Below the pieces are notes generated by a model. The model did not search any database. It was not told the origin of the DNA and worked only from the letters and a program-made list of their open reading frames with translations. A DNA stretch of 34,453 nucleotides from Flavobacteriia bacterium (lineage in GTDB: Bacteria > Bacteroidota > Bacteroidia > Flavobacteriales > Flavobacteriaceae): contig PDQD01000025.1 of assembly GCA_002747695.1 (NCBI GenBank), forward strand, positions 1 to 34,453, read 5' to 3'. This document shows, piece by piece, positions 1-8,357 of this stretch. Position 1 is the stretch's first letter; every line of letters starts with the position of its first letter. A program made the translations under genes and the position numbers.

Positions 1-393
1 TTAGACACTATTGACCAAACGGCAGGCGCTGTTTTACCGCATCTAAAGCATAAAATCGTATTGTTTGACGCCCCTATGGGTGTCGGTAAAACAACGTTTA
101 TCAAATCATTGGCAAAAGCCATGAAGGTGGTTGATACGGTCAATAGCCCTACGTTTGCACTGGTCAATGAATACCGTACAGAAGATGACGATATTGTTTA
201 CCACTTTGATTGTTACAGACTGAAAAATGAAGAGGAAGCTCTTAACATAGGGATAGAAGATTATTTTGACAGCGGTTCTTTTTGCCTGATAGAGTGGCCG
301 GAAAAGATTGCCGGTTTAATCCCTGATGATGTGACAACCATCAAAATATCTGTTAACGAGGATGGTACAAGAGTTTTGGATATAATAGTTTAA
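1..393 (+). CDS. tsaE: TsaE, tRNA threonylcarbamoyladenosine biosynthesis ATPase (5'-truncated by window edge)
   Basis: The reading frame is open from base 1 (LDTIDQTAGAVLPHL...), so the ATG at 61 in the ORF track is internal and the true start lies before the window. A Walker A loop (GVGKTT) follows FDAPM, and NSPTF, FDCYRL and a C-terminal IEWPEK segment are all TsaE hallmarks. TsaE is the P-loop ATPase that works with TsaB and TsaD to make t6A37 on ANN-decoding tRNAs in the cytoplasm. Family members are about 135-155 aa, and 130 residues are visible, so only a few residues are missing. The next gene on the same strand is ald, 171 bases downstream. Confidence 0.93.
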   Translation, partial: LDTIDQTAGAVLPHLKHKIVLFDAPMGVGKTTFIKSLAKAMKVVDTVNSPTFALVNEYRTEDDDIVYHFDCYRLKNEEEALNIGIEDYFDSGSFCLIEWPEKIAGLIPDDVTTIKISVNEDGTRVLDIIV

Positions 394-522
394 ATTAAGG
401 CTTCAATTTTAAAGAATCTTTCGGTTACTTGCTTTAGAAAATATTTCCCATAACATGCCCGTTTTAATGCCCATGAATATTGGTGTTAGGAAATGAGGAA
501 TGTCATATTTAATCATAATTAT

Positions 523-530
523 TATCTTTG
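523..530 (+). promoter_or_regulatory. Candidate Bacteroidota -7 box for ald
   Basis: TATCTTTG fits TAnnTTTG and ends 34 bases before the ald start. I do not see a TTG at normal -33 spacing, so this is a half-match only. Confidence 0.35.
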
Positions 531-564
531 TTAAACTGTAGAATGATTAATATAGTTTAGTCTT

Positions 565-1767
565 ATGAGCCAAAAACCTAAAACGCCGTTTACGCAAAGT
601 GAATTAATGCCACAAGCTGAGACGCTGGAAATCAAACGACGTAAGGGGAATTTAGTTATAGGTATTCCCCGGGAAACGCATTATCAGGAAAAGCGTGTCA
701 CACTAACTCCGGATGCTGTGGCATCTCTTACCGCCGGCGGGCAAAAATTTGTCATCGAAACCGGTGCCGGTGAAGGTGCTTTGTTTACAGATAAAGAATA
801 CTCAGATGCCGGTGCAAAAATTGCCTACGAGGCCAAAGAGGTTTTTGAATGCCCTATTGTACTAAAGGTCGAACCACCGTCTTTAGAGGAAATTAAGATG
901 ATGATGCCTAAATCTGTGCTTTTTTCTGCTTTGCAAATCAAAACACAGTCTACCAAGTATCTGGATGCCTTAATCAAGAAAAAAATAACAGCATTAGCTT
1001 ATGATTATATAGAGGATGAGCAGGGTTTTTTACCTATAGTGAAATCACTGGGTGAGATAGCCGGTATTGCCTCTATACATATTGCTGCAGAACTCATGAG
1101 TAATTTGCCGGAAAGTAAAGGTCTATTGTTTGGTAATGTCAATGGCGTACCCCCTACAGATATTGTGGTCTTTGGCGCGGGAACAGTTGGGGAATATGCC
1201 TCAAAAACTGCTTTAGGGCTGGGTGCAAGGGTAAAAGTATTTGACAATTCAGTGTCCAAATTGAGAGCTTTGCAAAAGAATTTGGGTATCAGTGTCTATA
1301 CCTCAACACTGCAAGCCAAAGATATAGAGAAATCACTCAGACGTTGTGATGTGGCTATTGGTGCTCTGCGAGGTAAGTTAAGGACGCCGGTGGTGGTCAC
1401 AGATTTAATGGTACAAAAAATGAAAAGCAGTGCTGTCATTGTCGATGTGAGTATAGATCGTGGTGGGTGTTTTGAAACCAGTGTTGTGACCAATCATAAA
1501 GAGCCAACCTATATTAAACACGGGGTTATACATTATTGTGTACCCAATATGCCTTCGCGTTATGCCCGTACGGCAAGTGTCTCTATCAGCAATATTTTGA
1601 CTCCCATTTTACAACATATTGCAGAGGAGGGTGGCGTAGAACAAGTGATAAGATTTGACAAGGGTTTACAAGCTGGCTTGTATTTATACAATGGTATATT
1701 GACCCATAAAACATTGTCAGATTGGTTTAACAGACCTTACCGGGATTTGAACCTAATATTTTTCTAG
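565..1767 (+). CDS. ald: Alanine dehydrogenase family protein (flavobacterial type)
   Basis: This 400-aa protein aligns by eye with the alanine dehydrogenase / NAD(P) transhydrogenase alpha family, after an N-terminal extension of about 28 residues. Conserved features are the pyruvate-site Arg44 (EKRVTLTP), Lys101 (LKVEPP), the NAD-binding loop GAGTVG (204-209) with an acidic D227 in VFDNS, and the catalytic-loop Asp298 (VSIDRGG). The family reaction is alanine + NAD+ + water to pyruvate + ammonia + NADH. Where well-studied enzymes have the catalytic His in LFTYLHLA, this protein has LFSALQIK (Gln124), so the exact reaction is less certain than the fold. Its stop codon directly abuts the next ATG at 1768, which suggests co-transcription with the DUF4258-like and sirtuin genes. 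Confidence 0.85.
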   Translation: MSQKPKTPFTQSELMPQAETLEIKRRKGNLVIGIPRETHYQEKRVTLTPDAVASLTAGGQKFVIETGAGEGALFTDKEYSDAGAKIAYEAKEVFECPIVLKVEPPSLEEIKMMMPKSVLFSALQIKTQSTKYLDALIKKKITALAYDYIEDEQGFLPIVKSLGEIAGIASIHIAAELMSNLPESKGLLFGNVNGVPPTDIVVFGAGTVGEYASKTALGLGARVKVFDNSVSKLRALQKNLGISVYTSTLQAKDIEKSLRRCDVAIGALRGKLRTPVVVTDLMVQKMKSSAVIVDVSIDRGGCFETSVVTNHKEPTYIKHGVIHYCVPNMPSRYARTASVSISNILTPILQHIAEEGGVEQVIRFDKGLQAGLYLYNGILTHKTLSDWFNRPYRDLNLIFF

Positions 1768-2157
1768 ATGATGTCAAAATTTAAAGTTTTTTTTCGCCGA
1801 TTGAGTTATTTTCTCTTAGGATTGATCATTGGTATATTTATTTTAAAGCGGATTTATAACAAAAAAAACGCCACCTTTGATTATATGCCCAATGCCCGTA
1901 CTCTCAAAAGTATCAATGCCAAGCCCATCATTTATTTTTCTAATGAAGCCAAAACCCGGCTCAAAGAATCGGGTATAGATAGTGTAGAAGCGATGCGTTT
2001 ATTGAAAGACGGTAATGTCAATTTCGGTAAAAGCCATCAACATCAAAAACCCTGTGCAGAGTTTTTTATAGAACCAACCGCCAAAACCCCTGATCTTTCG
2101 CTTGTTGTAGAGCGTTGTGACAGTGTTAGTGTCATTAAATCAATTATTATTAATTAA
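1768..2157 (+). CDS. Small membrane-anchored DUF4258-like protein
   Basis: This 129-aa protein of unknown function starts on the base after the ald stop. It has a basic N-terminus and one membrane segment (LSYFLLGLIIGIFIL, about residues 12-27). A soluble domain follows, containing FSNEAKTRLKESGID, a short helix ending LLKDGNVNF, and a paired-strand end FFIEPT...LSLVVERCD..SVIKSI. That helix-then-beta layout resembles DUF4258, a toxin-like small fold, but the match is from memory and not proven. In flavobacteria such a gene often sits next to alanine dehydrogenase. The membrane anchor suggests the domain faces the periplasm. No function is assigned. Confidence 0.7.
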   Translation: MMSKFKVFFRRLSYFLLGLIIGIFILKRIYNKKNATFDYMPNARTLKSINAKPIIYFSNEAKTRLKESGIDSVEAMRLLKDGNVNFGKSHQHQKPCAEFFIEPTAKTPDLSLVVERCDSVSVIKSIIIN

Positions 2158-2161
2158 AAAT

Positions 2162-2857
2162 ATGATGTCAGAAAGAAAGACCATAGTTGTATTAACAGGT
2201 GCCGGTATGAGTGCAGAAAGTGGTGTAAGTACTTTTAGAGATTCAGGAGGCTTATGGGAAAATCACGATATTATGGAAGTAGCATCGCCTCAGGGCTTTG
2301 CCGGAAACCCTGAATTGGTGTTGGAATTTTACAACCAAAGACGTCGTCAATTAGGAACTGTAGAACCCAATGCCGGTCATACAGGATTAGTTGAATTGGA
2401 AAAGCAATATGAGGTCAAAATAATTACCCAAAATGTTGATGACCTGCACGAACGCGCCGGTAGCAGCGATGTGTTACATCTGCACGGCGAATTGTACAAA
2501 GTCCGCAGCACCTGCGATGAAACCGATGTAAAAGTTTGGAAAAAAGACTTGAACTTAGGCGATTTATGTGACAAAGGCTGTCAGTTGCGTCCGCATATTG
2601 TATGGTTTGGTGAAAGTGTTCCACTTTTAGAAACGGCTGTTGACATTACTATGACTGCAGATATCTTCGTGGTCATTGGGACATCGATGCAAGTCTATCC
2701 GGCGGCATCATTAATCAATTATGTACCTAGTGGTGTCCCTATTTATTTTATCGATCCGAGACCTACAATTTCAGAAAATGCTTTTGATCAATTGACCATT
2801 ATTCCTCGCACAGCTACAGAAGGAGTTAAAGAGTTGTTGGATACTCTGACCACATAA
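2162..2857 (+). CDS. cobB: NAD-dependent protein deacylase, class III sirtuin (CobB-like)
   Basis: The track opens at 2117 inside the previous gene. The ATG at 2162 gives a normal sirtuin N-terminus (ERKTIVVLTGAGMSAESGV) and 231 aa, so I use it. Motifs in order are GAGMSAESG and FRDSGG (NAD binding), FYNQRRR, TQNVDDLHERAG, HLHGE with catalytic His108, RPHIVWFGE, and VIGTSMQVYPAA. The Tyr57-x-x-Arg60 pair is the class III signature that favours acidic acyl groups (succinyl, malonyl) over acetyl. The zinc-ribbon region is reduced: Cys118, Cys136 and Cys140 remain, and no fourth cysteine is visible. The gene lies 4 bases after the DUF4258-like gene. It is a cytoplasmic enzyme that reverses lysine acylation on metabolic proteins. 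Confidence 0.92.
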   Translation: MMSERKTIVVLTGAGMSAESGVSTFRDSGGLWENHDIMEVASPQGFAGNPELVLEFYNQRRRQLGTVEPNAGHTGLVELEKQYEVKIITQNVDDLHERAGSSDVLHLHGELYKVRSTCDETDVKVWKKDLNLGDLCDKGCQLRPHIVWFGESVPLLETAVDITMTADIFVVIGTSMQVYPAASLINYVPSGVPIYFIDPRPTISENAFDQLTIIPRTATEGVKELLDTLTT

Positions 2858-3102
2858 TATTTGGCAGGTCAAAAGCCATTAAATTTTCCAATTAATTGTC
2901 AAAATCAGACTGTTTTTGACAGTGCTATTCTCATATGTAGTGGGGTGTCACTTCTATGGCGTTAAGATCTGAAATTAAGTTATGATATTGATAGTTAATT
3001 GGTTAAGGTTGTAATCCCTTGCCGTAAAAACTGCGCTGTTAGTCCGGAATATATTGTAGATAAGATTTTGTCAAATAAGGACATATTTGTACCTTTAACC
3101 AA

Positions 3103-3110
3103 TATTTTTG
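3103..3110 (+). promoter_or_regulatory. Candidate Bacteroidota -7 box for the DUF349 gene
   Basis: TATTTTTG matches TAnnTTTG and ends 19 bases before the start at 3130, implying a very short leader. The nearest upstream TTG triplets are at poor spacing (13 and 32 bases). Confidence 0.4.
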
Positions 3111-3129
3111 AACTTTTAAACATTGAGAT

Positions 3130-5166
3130 ATGTTGGATACAAATGACCAAAATTTACCTGATGTAAATGACAATATGGATGATGTTAAGTCTGTTAATTC
3201 TGATAATCAAGAATCAAAAGATTTAGAAGCGACTCAAAACACTCCGGAAGAATCAATAGCAGAGGCTACTGAGGTTCCGTCTGAAAGCGATGATAAGGCG
3301 GCTGTTACCGAAGATAGTCCGGTTGCTGAGGATACACCGGAACAAACAGAGACCAAAGAAAACCTTTCAGATTCTGAACAGGCTGCTGAGCCAACTGATG
3401 AAAAAGTTGCTTCAGATTCCAAAGATGCTGATGAAGAACCAGAGGTACCTGCAATTGCGTTGGGTGATGATGCTGATGTGGAAGATGTTGTTAAATATTT
3501 GGGTCATGTGATTGCGACATATCCTATCCAGAAAATAGGTCAGCAGGTAGAGCAACTCAAAAGGATGTTTAATGTGAAGTTTGGTCAATTGTTGAAAGAG
3601 GCCAGAAAAAAACATGCAGAAGAGGGGGGAGAACCATCAGATTTTCACTATGAAAACCCTATCCAACAAGTGTATAATGACGTGTTATTTGAGTATAAAA
3701 CCAAACGACAGGCTTATCAGGATAAAATTAATGCGGAACGTCAGGAAAATTTAGTGAAAAAACAAGCTGTTATTGAAGAATTAAAAGCCCTAATCGACAG
3801 TGAAACACCTGACAATATTTATAACAACTTTAAAGCGTTGCAAGATAAATGGCGTAGTATAGGTGCTGTGCCTCATGAGGCTTATAAAGACTTATGGCAA
3901 ACCTATCATTTTCATGTCGAGCGTTTCTATGATTTATTACATTTGAGTAATGAACTTAGAGACTTGGATTTTAAGCATAATCTGGAAGAGAAAACCAAGT
4001 TAGTACTCAAAGCAGAAGCCCTGGCGGAATCAGAGGATATCAAGTCTGCTTTCAGCGAGTTGCAGATTTTACACCGTATATGGAAAGAAGATGTCGGTCC
4101 TGTTGCCAGAGAATACAGAGAAGAAATTTGGAATCGCTTTAGTGAAGCGACAAAGAAAATCCACGATAAACGTCACAGCTATTATGATTCTCTGAAAGAA
4201 ACTTATGAGCAGAATCTGTTGAAAAAAGAAGCTGTACTGCAGGAGTTGGAGCATTATAACCAGATAGAACACAAGTCTCATAATGATTGGCAAAAAAGTA
4301 TCAAGCAGGTTGAAGCCTTGAGAAAACAGTTTATAAAAGCCGGTCGTGTACCCAAACATAAAGATCGTGAGATTTGGGAGAAATTCAGAAGTGTCAACAA
4401 AGTTTTCAATCAAGCGAAAAACCAATATTACAAAGGCGTTAAAAAAGATCAACAGGTCAACCTGGAGAAAAAGAGAGCGCTTATAGAAATCGCTGAGTCT
4501 TATAAAGATAGTGAAGATTGGAATGAGGCTGTTGAGGTCATGAAAAAAATTCAGCAGGATTGGAAAACTATAGGTCATGTGCCCCGCCGGGTATCTGATA
4601 CAGTCTGGAATGAATTCAAAGGTGCCTGTAATCATTTCTTTGACCGTTACAGAGCGGCCATGAATTCTTTGGAAGAAAGCCGTATGGGTGTTTATATTCA
4701 GAAAAAGAAATACCTGAATGACCTGAAACAGCAAGCGGAATCAGAAGATTTTAATCCTGATTTGGAAACCCTGATGTCTTATGTGGATGCATGGAAAGAT
4801 TTTGGGGTTGTACCTGAAAAACAACGTTATATTGATGTGAAATTCAATAAGTTTTTGGATCCTTATTTTGACAAAGTTTCAGAGGACAAATCAAAGCTCT
4901 TAATGTTGAGATATAAAACTCATATTGACCAGTTGGTGGAACAAAAAGATACGAGACGTATCAATGATGAGATACAGTTTGTTCGTAAGAAAATAGACCA
5001 TATAGGTAAAGAGAAACAACAAATGGAGACCAACTCTCAATTCTTCTCAAATGCAGATGAAAGTAATCCTATGTTGAAAAACATTCGTAAGGAAATAGAA
5101 AAATTGAGCTTTGAGTTGGGTATTTGGGAAGACAAGCTCAAGTATCTCAGAGGTATTGAGTTTTAG
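3130..5166 (+). CDS. DUF349 repeat protein with acidic disordered N-terminus
   Basis: This 678-aa protein begins with about 110 residues that are highly acidic, low in complexity and rich in Glu, Asp, Ser and Thr. The rest is a run of helical repeats of about 70-75 residues carrying the DUF349 pattern. Examples are ALQDKWRSIGAVPHEAYKDLWQTYHFHVERFYD, LHRIWKEDVGPVAREYREEIWNRF, LRKQFIKAGRVPKHKDREIWEKFRSVNK, IQQDWKTIGHVPRRVSDTVWNEFK and YVDAWKDFGVVPEKQRYIDVKFNKFLD. I count five copies. The end is a coiled coil (NPMLKNIRKEIEKLSFELGIWEDKLKYLR). No signal peptide or membrane segment is present, so it should be cytoplasmic. The family is widespread in Bacteroidota and its role is not established. The gene is monocistronic, with a promoter-like box upstream and a strong terminator behind. 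Confidence 0.9.
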   Translation: MLDTNDQNLPDVNDNMDDVKSVNSDNQESKDLEATQNTPEESIAEATEVPSESDDKAAVTEDSPVAEDTPEQTETKENLSDSEQAAEPTDEKVASDSKDADEEPEVPAIALGDDADVEDVVKYLGHVIATYPIQKIGQQVEQLKRMFNVKFGQLLKEARKKHAEEGGEPSDFHYENPIQQVYNDVLFEYKTKRQAYQDKINAERQENLVKKQAVIEELKALIDSETPDNIYNNFKALQDKWRSIGAVPHEAYKDLWQTYHFHVERFYDLLHLSNELRDLDFKHNLEEKTKLVLKAEALAESEDIKSAFSELQILHRIWKEDVGPVAREYREEIWNRFSEATKKIHDKRHSYYDSLKETYEQNLLKKEAVLQELEHYNQIEHKSHNDWQKSIKQVEALRKQFIKAGRVPKHKDREIWEKFRSVNKVFNQAKNQYYKGVKKDQQVNLEKKRALIEIAESYKDSEDWNEAVEVMKKIQQDWKTIGHVPRRVSDTVWNEFKGACNHFFDRYRAAMNSLEESRMGVYIQKKKYLNDLKQQAESEDFNPDLETLMSYVDAWKDFGVVPEKQRYIDVKFNKFLDPYFDKVSEDKSKLLMLRYKTHIDQLVEQKDTRRINDEIQFVRKKIDHIGKEKQQMETNSQFFSNADESNPMLKNIRKEIEKLSFELGIWEDKLKYLRGIEF

Positions 5167-5189
5167 ACAAGGAGTTATATTTGACCATA

Positions 5190-5230
5190 AAAAACAGCCC
5201 AAAAACTTACGCAGTTTTTGGGCTTTTATT
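5190..5230. terminator. Bidirectional intrinsic terminator
   Basis: A perfect 12-bp stem (AGCCCAAAAACT / AGTTTTTGGGCT, 5196-5207 and 5213-5224) with loop TACGC is flanked by T-rich sequence on the plus side and A-rich sequence on the other. It lies between the convergent DUF349 and lolA genes and can end both transcripts. Confidence 0.92.
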
Positions 5231-5273
5231 ATTTCTGATGTTTTCAGACAAATAAAGACTTACGCCTCAACTA

Positions 5274-5912
5274 TTACAGTTCTGTAATGCTGTAGTTTTT
5301 CGCTTTATACTTAGCGCTGTCAAAGGTGAATTCTTTGGGGGATAGATTTTCATTGGGTTTAAAAGTTCTTATCCTGATGCTGACTTTTGTATTTCTTTTG
5401 TCGTGATAGGTAATAGAATGTATGTGTTTGGTATTGGTGTCTATACCTAACATGATATAAGCAATATCATCTTCTTTGATAGGTTTCAATTTGATGTATT
5501 GAACTTTAACACCTTCTACAGCTTGTAGTTTTCCCCAGGTGTAATGAAACCCTTTTTTGTAAAAATGCAGGATAGACGCCGGTGTAAACCCGTTAGATTC
5601 TTCATTGGCGTCAGAGATATAAACCTCTTCATCTTCATGGATGATGTTATAAATCCTGTTGCCATCGGAGATTCGGTCGGTTCCCATAAAATTGAGGTGG
5701 TATTTATCGCCCTTGACATAAATCTTTCCACCGGTTTTTTGGTGAATTTTCTCCTGATCATTATCCAGGGCATAATCAAAGGTAAGTATGATGTTGTTAT
5801 AATTCTCTATGGTATGAGAGACCTCGTCCAATAGCTGTTTGGATTTGCCACTGTCTTGGGCTGTCATCTGTAAAGATAAAAGACCTATAAATAATAAGAA
5901 TAGAGGTTTCAT
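5274..5912 (-). CDS. lolA: Outer membrane lipoprotein carrier LolA-family protein
   Basis: I place the start at the ATG at 5912. It gives a clean signal peptide (MKPLFLLFIGLLSLQMTAQ) and begins 10 bases after the ftsK stop. The track start at 5945 would overlap ftsK and put a charged segment before the signal. The mature protein is about 190 aa and has the LolA-like run of strands: IILTFDYAL, GGKIYVKGDKYHLNFMG, IYNIIHEDEEVYISD, TPASILHFYKKGF, then YIMLGIDTNTKHIHSITY. LolA carries lipoproteins across the periplasm from LolCDE to the outer membrane. The ftsK-lolA order is common in this group. The family is sequence-diverse, so the fold is clearer than the exact clients. Confidence 0.82.
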   Translation of the reverse strand: MKPLFLLFIGLLSLQMTAQDSGKSKQLLDEVSHTIENYNNIILTFDYALDNDQEKIHQKTGGKIYVKGDKYHLNFMGTDRISDGNRIYNIIHEDEEVYISDANEESNGFTPASILHFYKKGFHYTWGKLQAVEGVKVQYIKLKPIKEDDIAYIMLGIDTNTKHIHSITYHDKRNTKVSIRIRTFKPNENLSPKEFTFDSAKYKAKNYSITEL

Positions 5913-5922
5913 GGTATAGTTT

Positions 5923-8295
5923 TTAATGGTTTGTCTCATTGTCAAAATATTGTTTTAATGCTATTTCATCAGGAATAAGCACTTGTCTGGCTTTACTGCC
6001 TTCAAAAGGTCCAACGATTCCCGCAGCTTCCAATTGATCTATGATACGTCCGGCTCTGTTGTATCCTAATTTTAATTTTCTTTGTAACAGTGATGCCGAA
6101 CCTTGTTGCGCTTTTACAATGACATAGGCTGCTTCCTCAAATAGCTGATCTCTGTCGTCAATATCTATATCAATTCCCATGCCACTATCATCAGAAATGT
6201 ATTCAGGAAGCATATGAGCATCTGAATAACCGCGTTGTGAGCCAATAAAATCTACAATTTTCTCAACTTCCGGTGTGTCAATAAAAGCACATTGTAAACG
6301 TATCAATTCATTTCTGCCGGAGTAAAGCATATCCCCTTTACCGATGAGTTGGTCAGCCCCTTGGGAATCCAATATGGTTCGGGAATCGATTTTTGCTGTT
6401 ACCCTGTAGGCTACACGTGCCGGGAAGTTTGCCTTGATAATACCCGTAATGACATTGACCGAAGGTCTTTGGGTTGCGACAATCAGGTGAATACCTATAG
6501 CACGTGCCAACTGTGCCAACCGTGCAATAGGGGTTTCTATTTCTTTGCCGGCAGTCATGATAAGGTCAGCAAATTCGTCTATCACCAATACAATATAGGG
6601 GAGGAAACGGTGACCATTTTCAGGATTGAGTTGACGCGTTTTAAACTTATGGTTATACTCCTTGATACCTCTTACCATAGCCTTTTGGAGTAAGTTATAG
6701 CGTTCATCCATTTCCAGACAAAGAGAGTTTAAGGTATTGACAACTCTCGTAGTGTCTGTAATAATAGCATCGTCTGTATCGGGTAATTTAGCCAGATAAT
6801 GACGCTCGATTTTGTTGTAGAGTGCCAGTTCTACTTTTTTCGGATCTACGAGTACAAATTTGACTTCGGCCGGATGTTTTTTGTAAAGTAATGAGGTGAG
6901 AATAGCGTTAATCCCTACAGATTTACCTTGTCCAGTGGCACCTGCCATCAATAAGTGAGGCATCTTGGCAAGGTCAACAACAAAAGTTTCATTAGTAATG
7001 GTTTTACCCAAGGCCAAGGGCAGTTCCATTTCGGCATTCTGAAATTTTTCAGAAGCGATGACCGAACGCATGGAGACGATTGTCGGTTTTTTGTTGGGAA
7101 CTTCTATACCAATGGTTCCTTTACCGGGTATTGGCGCTATAATACGAATGCCCAAGGCAGACAATGAGAGTGCAATATCATCTTCCAGATTTTTGATCTT
7201 TGAAATTCTGATCCCTGCCTGAGGTATGATTTCATATAATGTCACAGTAGGACCTACGGTAGCTTTGATATGCGAAATACCTATATTATAATTGTTGAGT
7301 GTCTCTACTATGCGGTCTTTGTTTTGTTGTAATTCTTCGGGGTTGACAGCAATACTCTCACTATAAGATTTAAGCATATCCAGTGTAGGGAACTTAAATT
7401 GACTGAGGTCTAATGTAGGGTCAAACTCTCCAAAATCTTTAACTAAACGATCAGAAAGATTTTCTTCTACCACTTCTTCTTTTTCTGTATCATTCACTTC
7501 TATTTCCAGTTCATCATCATCTTTTTTACCCTTGTCAGTGGCAGAGTCTTTTGAAACCTGTTTCTGAGGTTCAGTGTCAAGGGGAGTGGTGTTAGTCAAA
7601 TCAAGGTCAATAGGGGGAGTAGTTGCCGTATTGGTGTCTGCAATAATGTCTTCTTTGGGGGTGTAAACATCTGTTTTTTCCTCCGGAATGTCTTGCTCTG
7701 TAACAGTATTGTCGTTAGCACCGGATTTTGAACGATTGAATAATGCCAGTAAATGCTCCGGAAGCCATTTAAACCGGAAAATCAAAACAGAAGCCAGCGT
7801 AATAAATAGTAACCCTATGGTTCCGATACGTCCAATATAAGTATTCAAATAATTGACAATTTCTAAACCTGTAATTCCTGAAAAGACAGATTGAGAAAAT
7901 GGCAAAGAGGCTAAAAGAACAGACAGCCATACCATACTAATAAGACCAAAGACAAGGATGGTGATGTATCGAGAGCGTTTCAATCTTAAAAAGATAAACC
8001 AGCCTCCTAAAAAAATCAATACAGGAATAATAACAGATGCAATCCCAAACCCCTTAAATACCAGTAAATGACTGAGGTGTGCACCGAGTTTTCCCAGCCA
8101 GTTTTTAGCCGTAACCTGCTTGTCGGATAATTCTGAAAGAATGCTTTGGTCAGCCCGCCATGTAGCTAAGTATGAGGTGATTGCAACAAAAATTAAAACC
8201 CCTATAAGCATGAGTATGATGCTCAAAACAAATTGGGACTGACGACTCAATGTCGGTCTGGATTTTTTGGATGCTTTTCGCGATTTTTTTGCCAT
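5923..8295 (-). CDS. ftsK: FtsK/SpoIIIE-type DNA translocase
   Basis: This 790-aa protein has a basic N-terminus and four membrane segments (about 22-46, 83-104, 109-132 and 158-175). An acidic, Thr/Pro-rich linker of about 110 residues follows (about 190-300), then the FtsK alpha and beta motor domains. Walker A is GATGQGKS (452-459) and Walker B is IVLVIDEFADL (568-578), followed by ARLARAIGIHLIVATQRPSVNVITG. The last 60 or so residues form the winged-helix gamma domain (QQGSASLLQRKLKLGYNRAGRIIDQLEAAGIVG), which reads polarity sequences on DNA. The protein is anchored at the division septum and pumps chromosome termini so that XerCD recombination at dif can finish. The gene is transcribed away from smpB and toward lolA. 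Confidence 0.97.
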   Translation of the reverse strand: MAKKSRKASKKSRPTLSRQSQFVLSIILMLIGVLIFVAITSYLATWRADQSILSELSDKQVTAKNWLGKLGAHLSHLLVFKGFGIASVIIPVLIFLGGWFIFLRLKRSRYITILVFGLISMVWLSVLLASLPFSQSVFSGITGLEIVNYLNTYIGRIGTIGLLFITLASVLIFRFKWLPEHLLALFNRSKSGANDNTVTEQDIPEEKTDVYTPKEDIIADTNTATTPPIDLDLTNTTPLDTEPQKQVSKDSATDKGKKDDDELEIEVNDTEKEEVVEENLSDRLVKDFGEFDPTLDLSQFKFPTLDMLKSYSESIAVNPEELQQNKDRIVETLNNYNIGISHIKATVGPTVTLYEIIPQAGIRISKIKNLEDDIALSLSALGIRIIAPIPGKGTIGIEVPNKKPTIVSMRSVIASEKFQNAEMELPLALGKTITNETFVVDLAKMPHLLMAGATGQGKSVGINAILTSLLYKKHPAEVKFVLVDPKKVELALYNKIERHYLAKLPDTDDAIITDTTRVVNTLNSLCLEMDERYNLLQKAMVRGIKEYNHKFKTRQLNPENGHRFLPYIVLVIDEFADLIMTAGKEIETPIARLAQLARAIGIHLIVATQRPSVNVITGIIKANFPARVAYRVTAKIDSRTILDSQGADQLIGKGDMLYSGRNELIRLQCAFIDTPEVEKIVDFIGSQRGYSDAHMLPEYISDDSGMGIDIDIDDRDQLFEEAAYVIVKAQQGSASLLQRKLKLGYNRAGRIIDQLEAAGIVGPFEGSKARQVLIPDEIALKQYFDNETNH

Positions 8296-8299
8296 GATG

Positions 8300-8307
8300 C
8301 AAAACTA
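8300..8307 (-). promoter_or_regulatory. Candidate -7 box for ftsK, left arm of a divergent inverted repeat
   Basis: On the minus strand this reads TAGTTTTG, an exact TAnnTTTG. It ends only 5 bases before the ftsK ATG, so transcripts from it would be leaderless or nearly so. It mirrors the smpB box at 8320-8327. Confidence 0.35.
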
Positions 8308-8319
8308 CATAAAAATGAT

Positions 8320-8327
8320 TAGTTTTG
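8320..8327 (+). promoter_or_regulatory. Candidate -7 box for smpB
   Basis: TAGTTTTG fits TAnnTTTG. It covers the track start at 8325, so the real smpB start must lie downstream. It is the right arm of a 9-bp inverted repeat (GCAAAACTA / TAGTTTTGC) with the ftsK box. Confidence 0.45.
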
Positions 8328-8357
8328 CCTTTTGCACAGGTCAAAACTTTTATACCA

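Noticed and set aside
2897-2921. TGTCAAAA / TTTTGACA hairpin after the sirtuin gene as a terminator
   Set aside because: The stem is AT-rich and lacks a T tract.
4069-4734. 221-aa ORF antisense to the DUF349 gene
   Set aside because: It lies wholly opposite a strongly supported gene, is rich in Phe, Ile and Leu as expected for the complement of Lys/Glu-rich codons, and has no recognisable motif.
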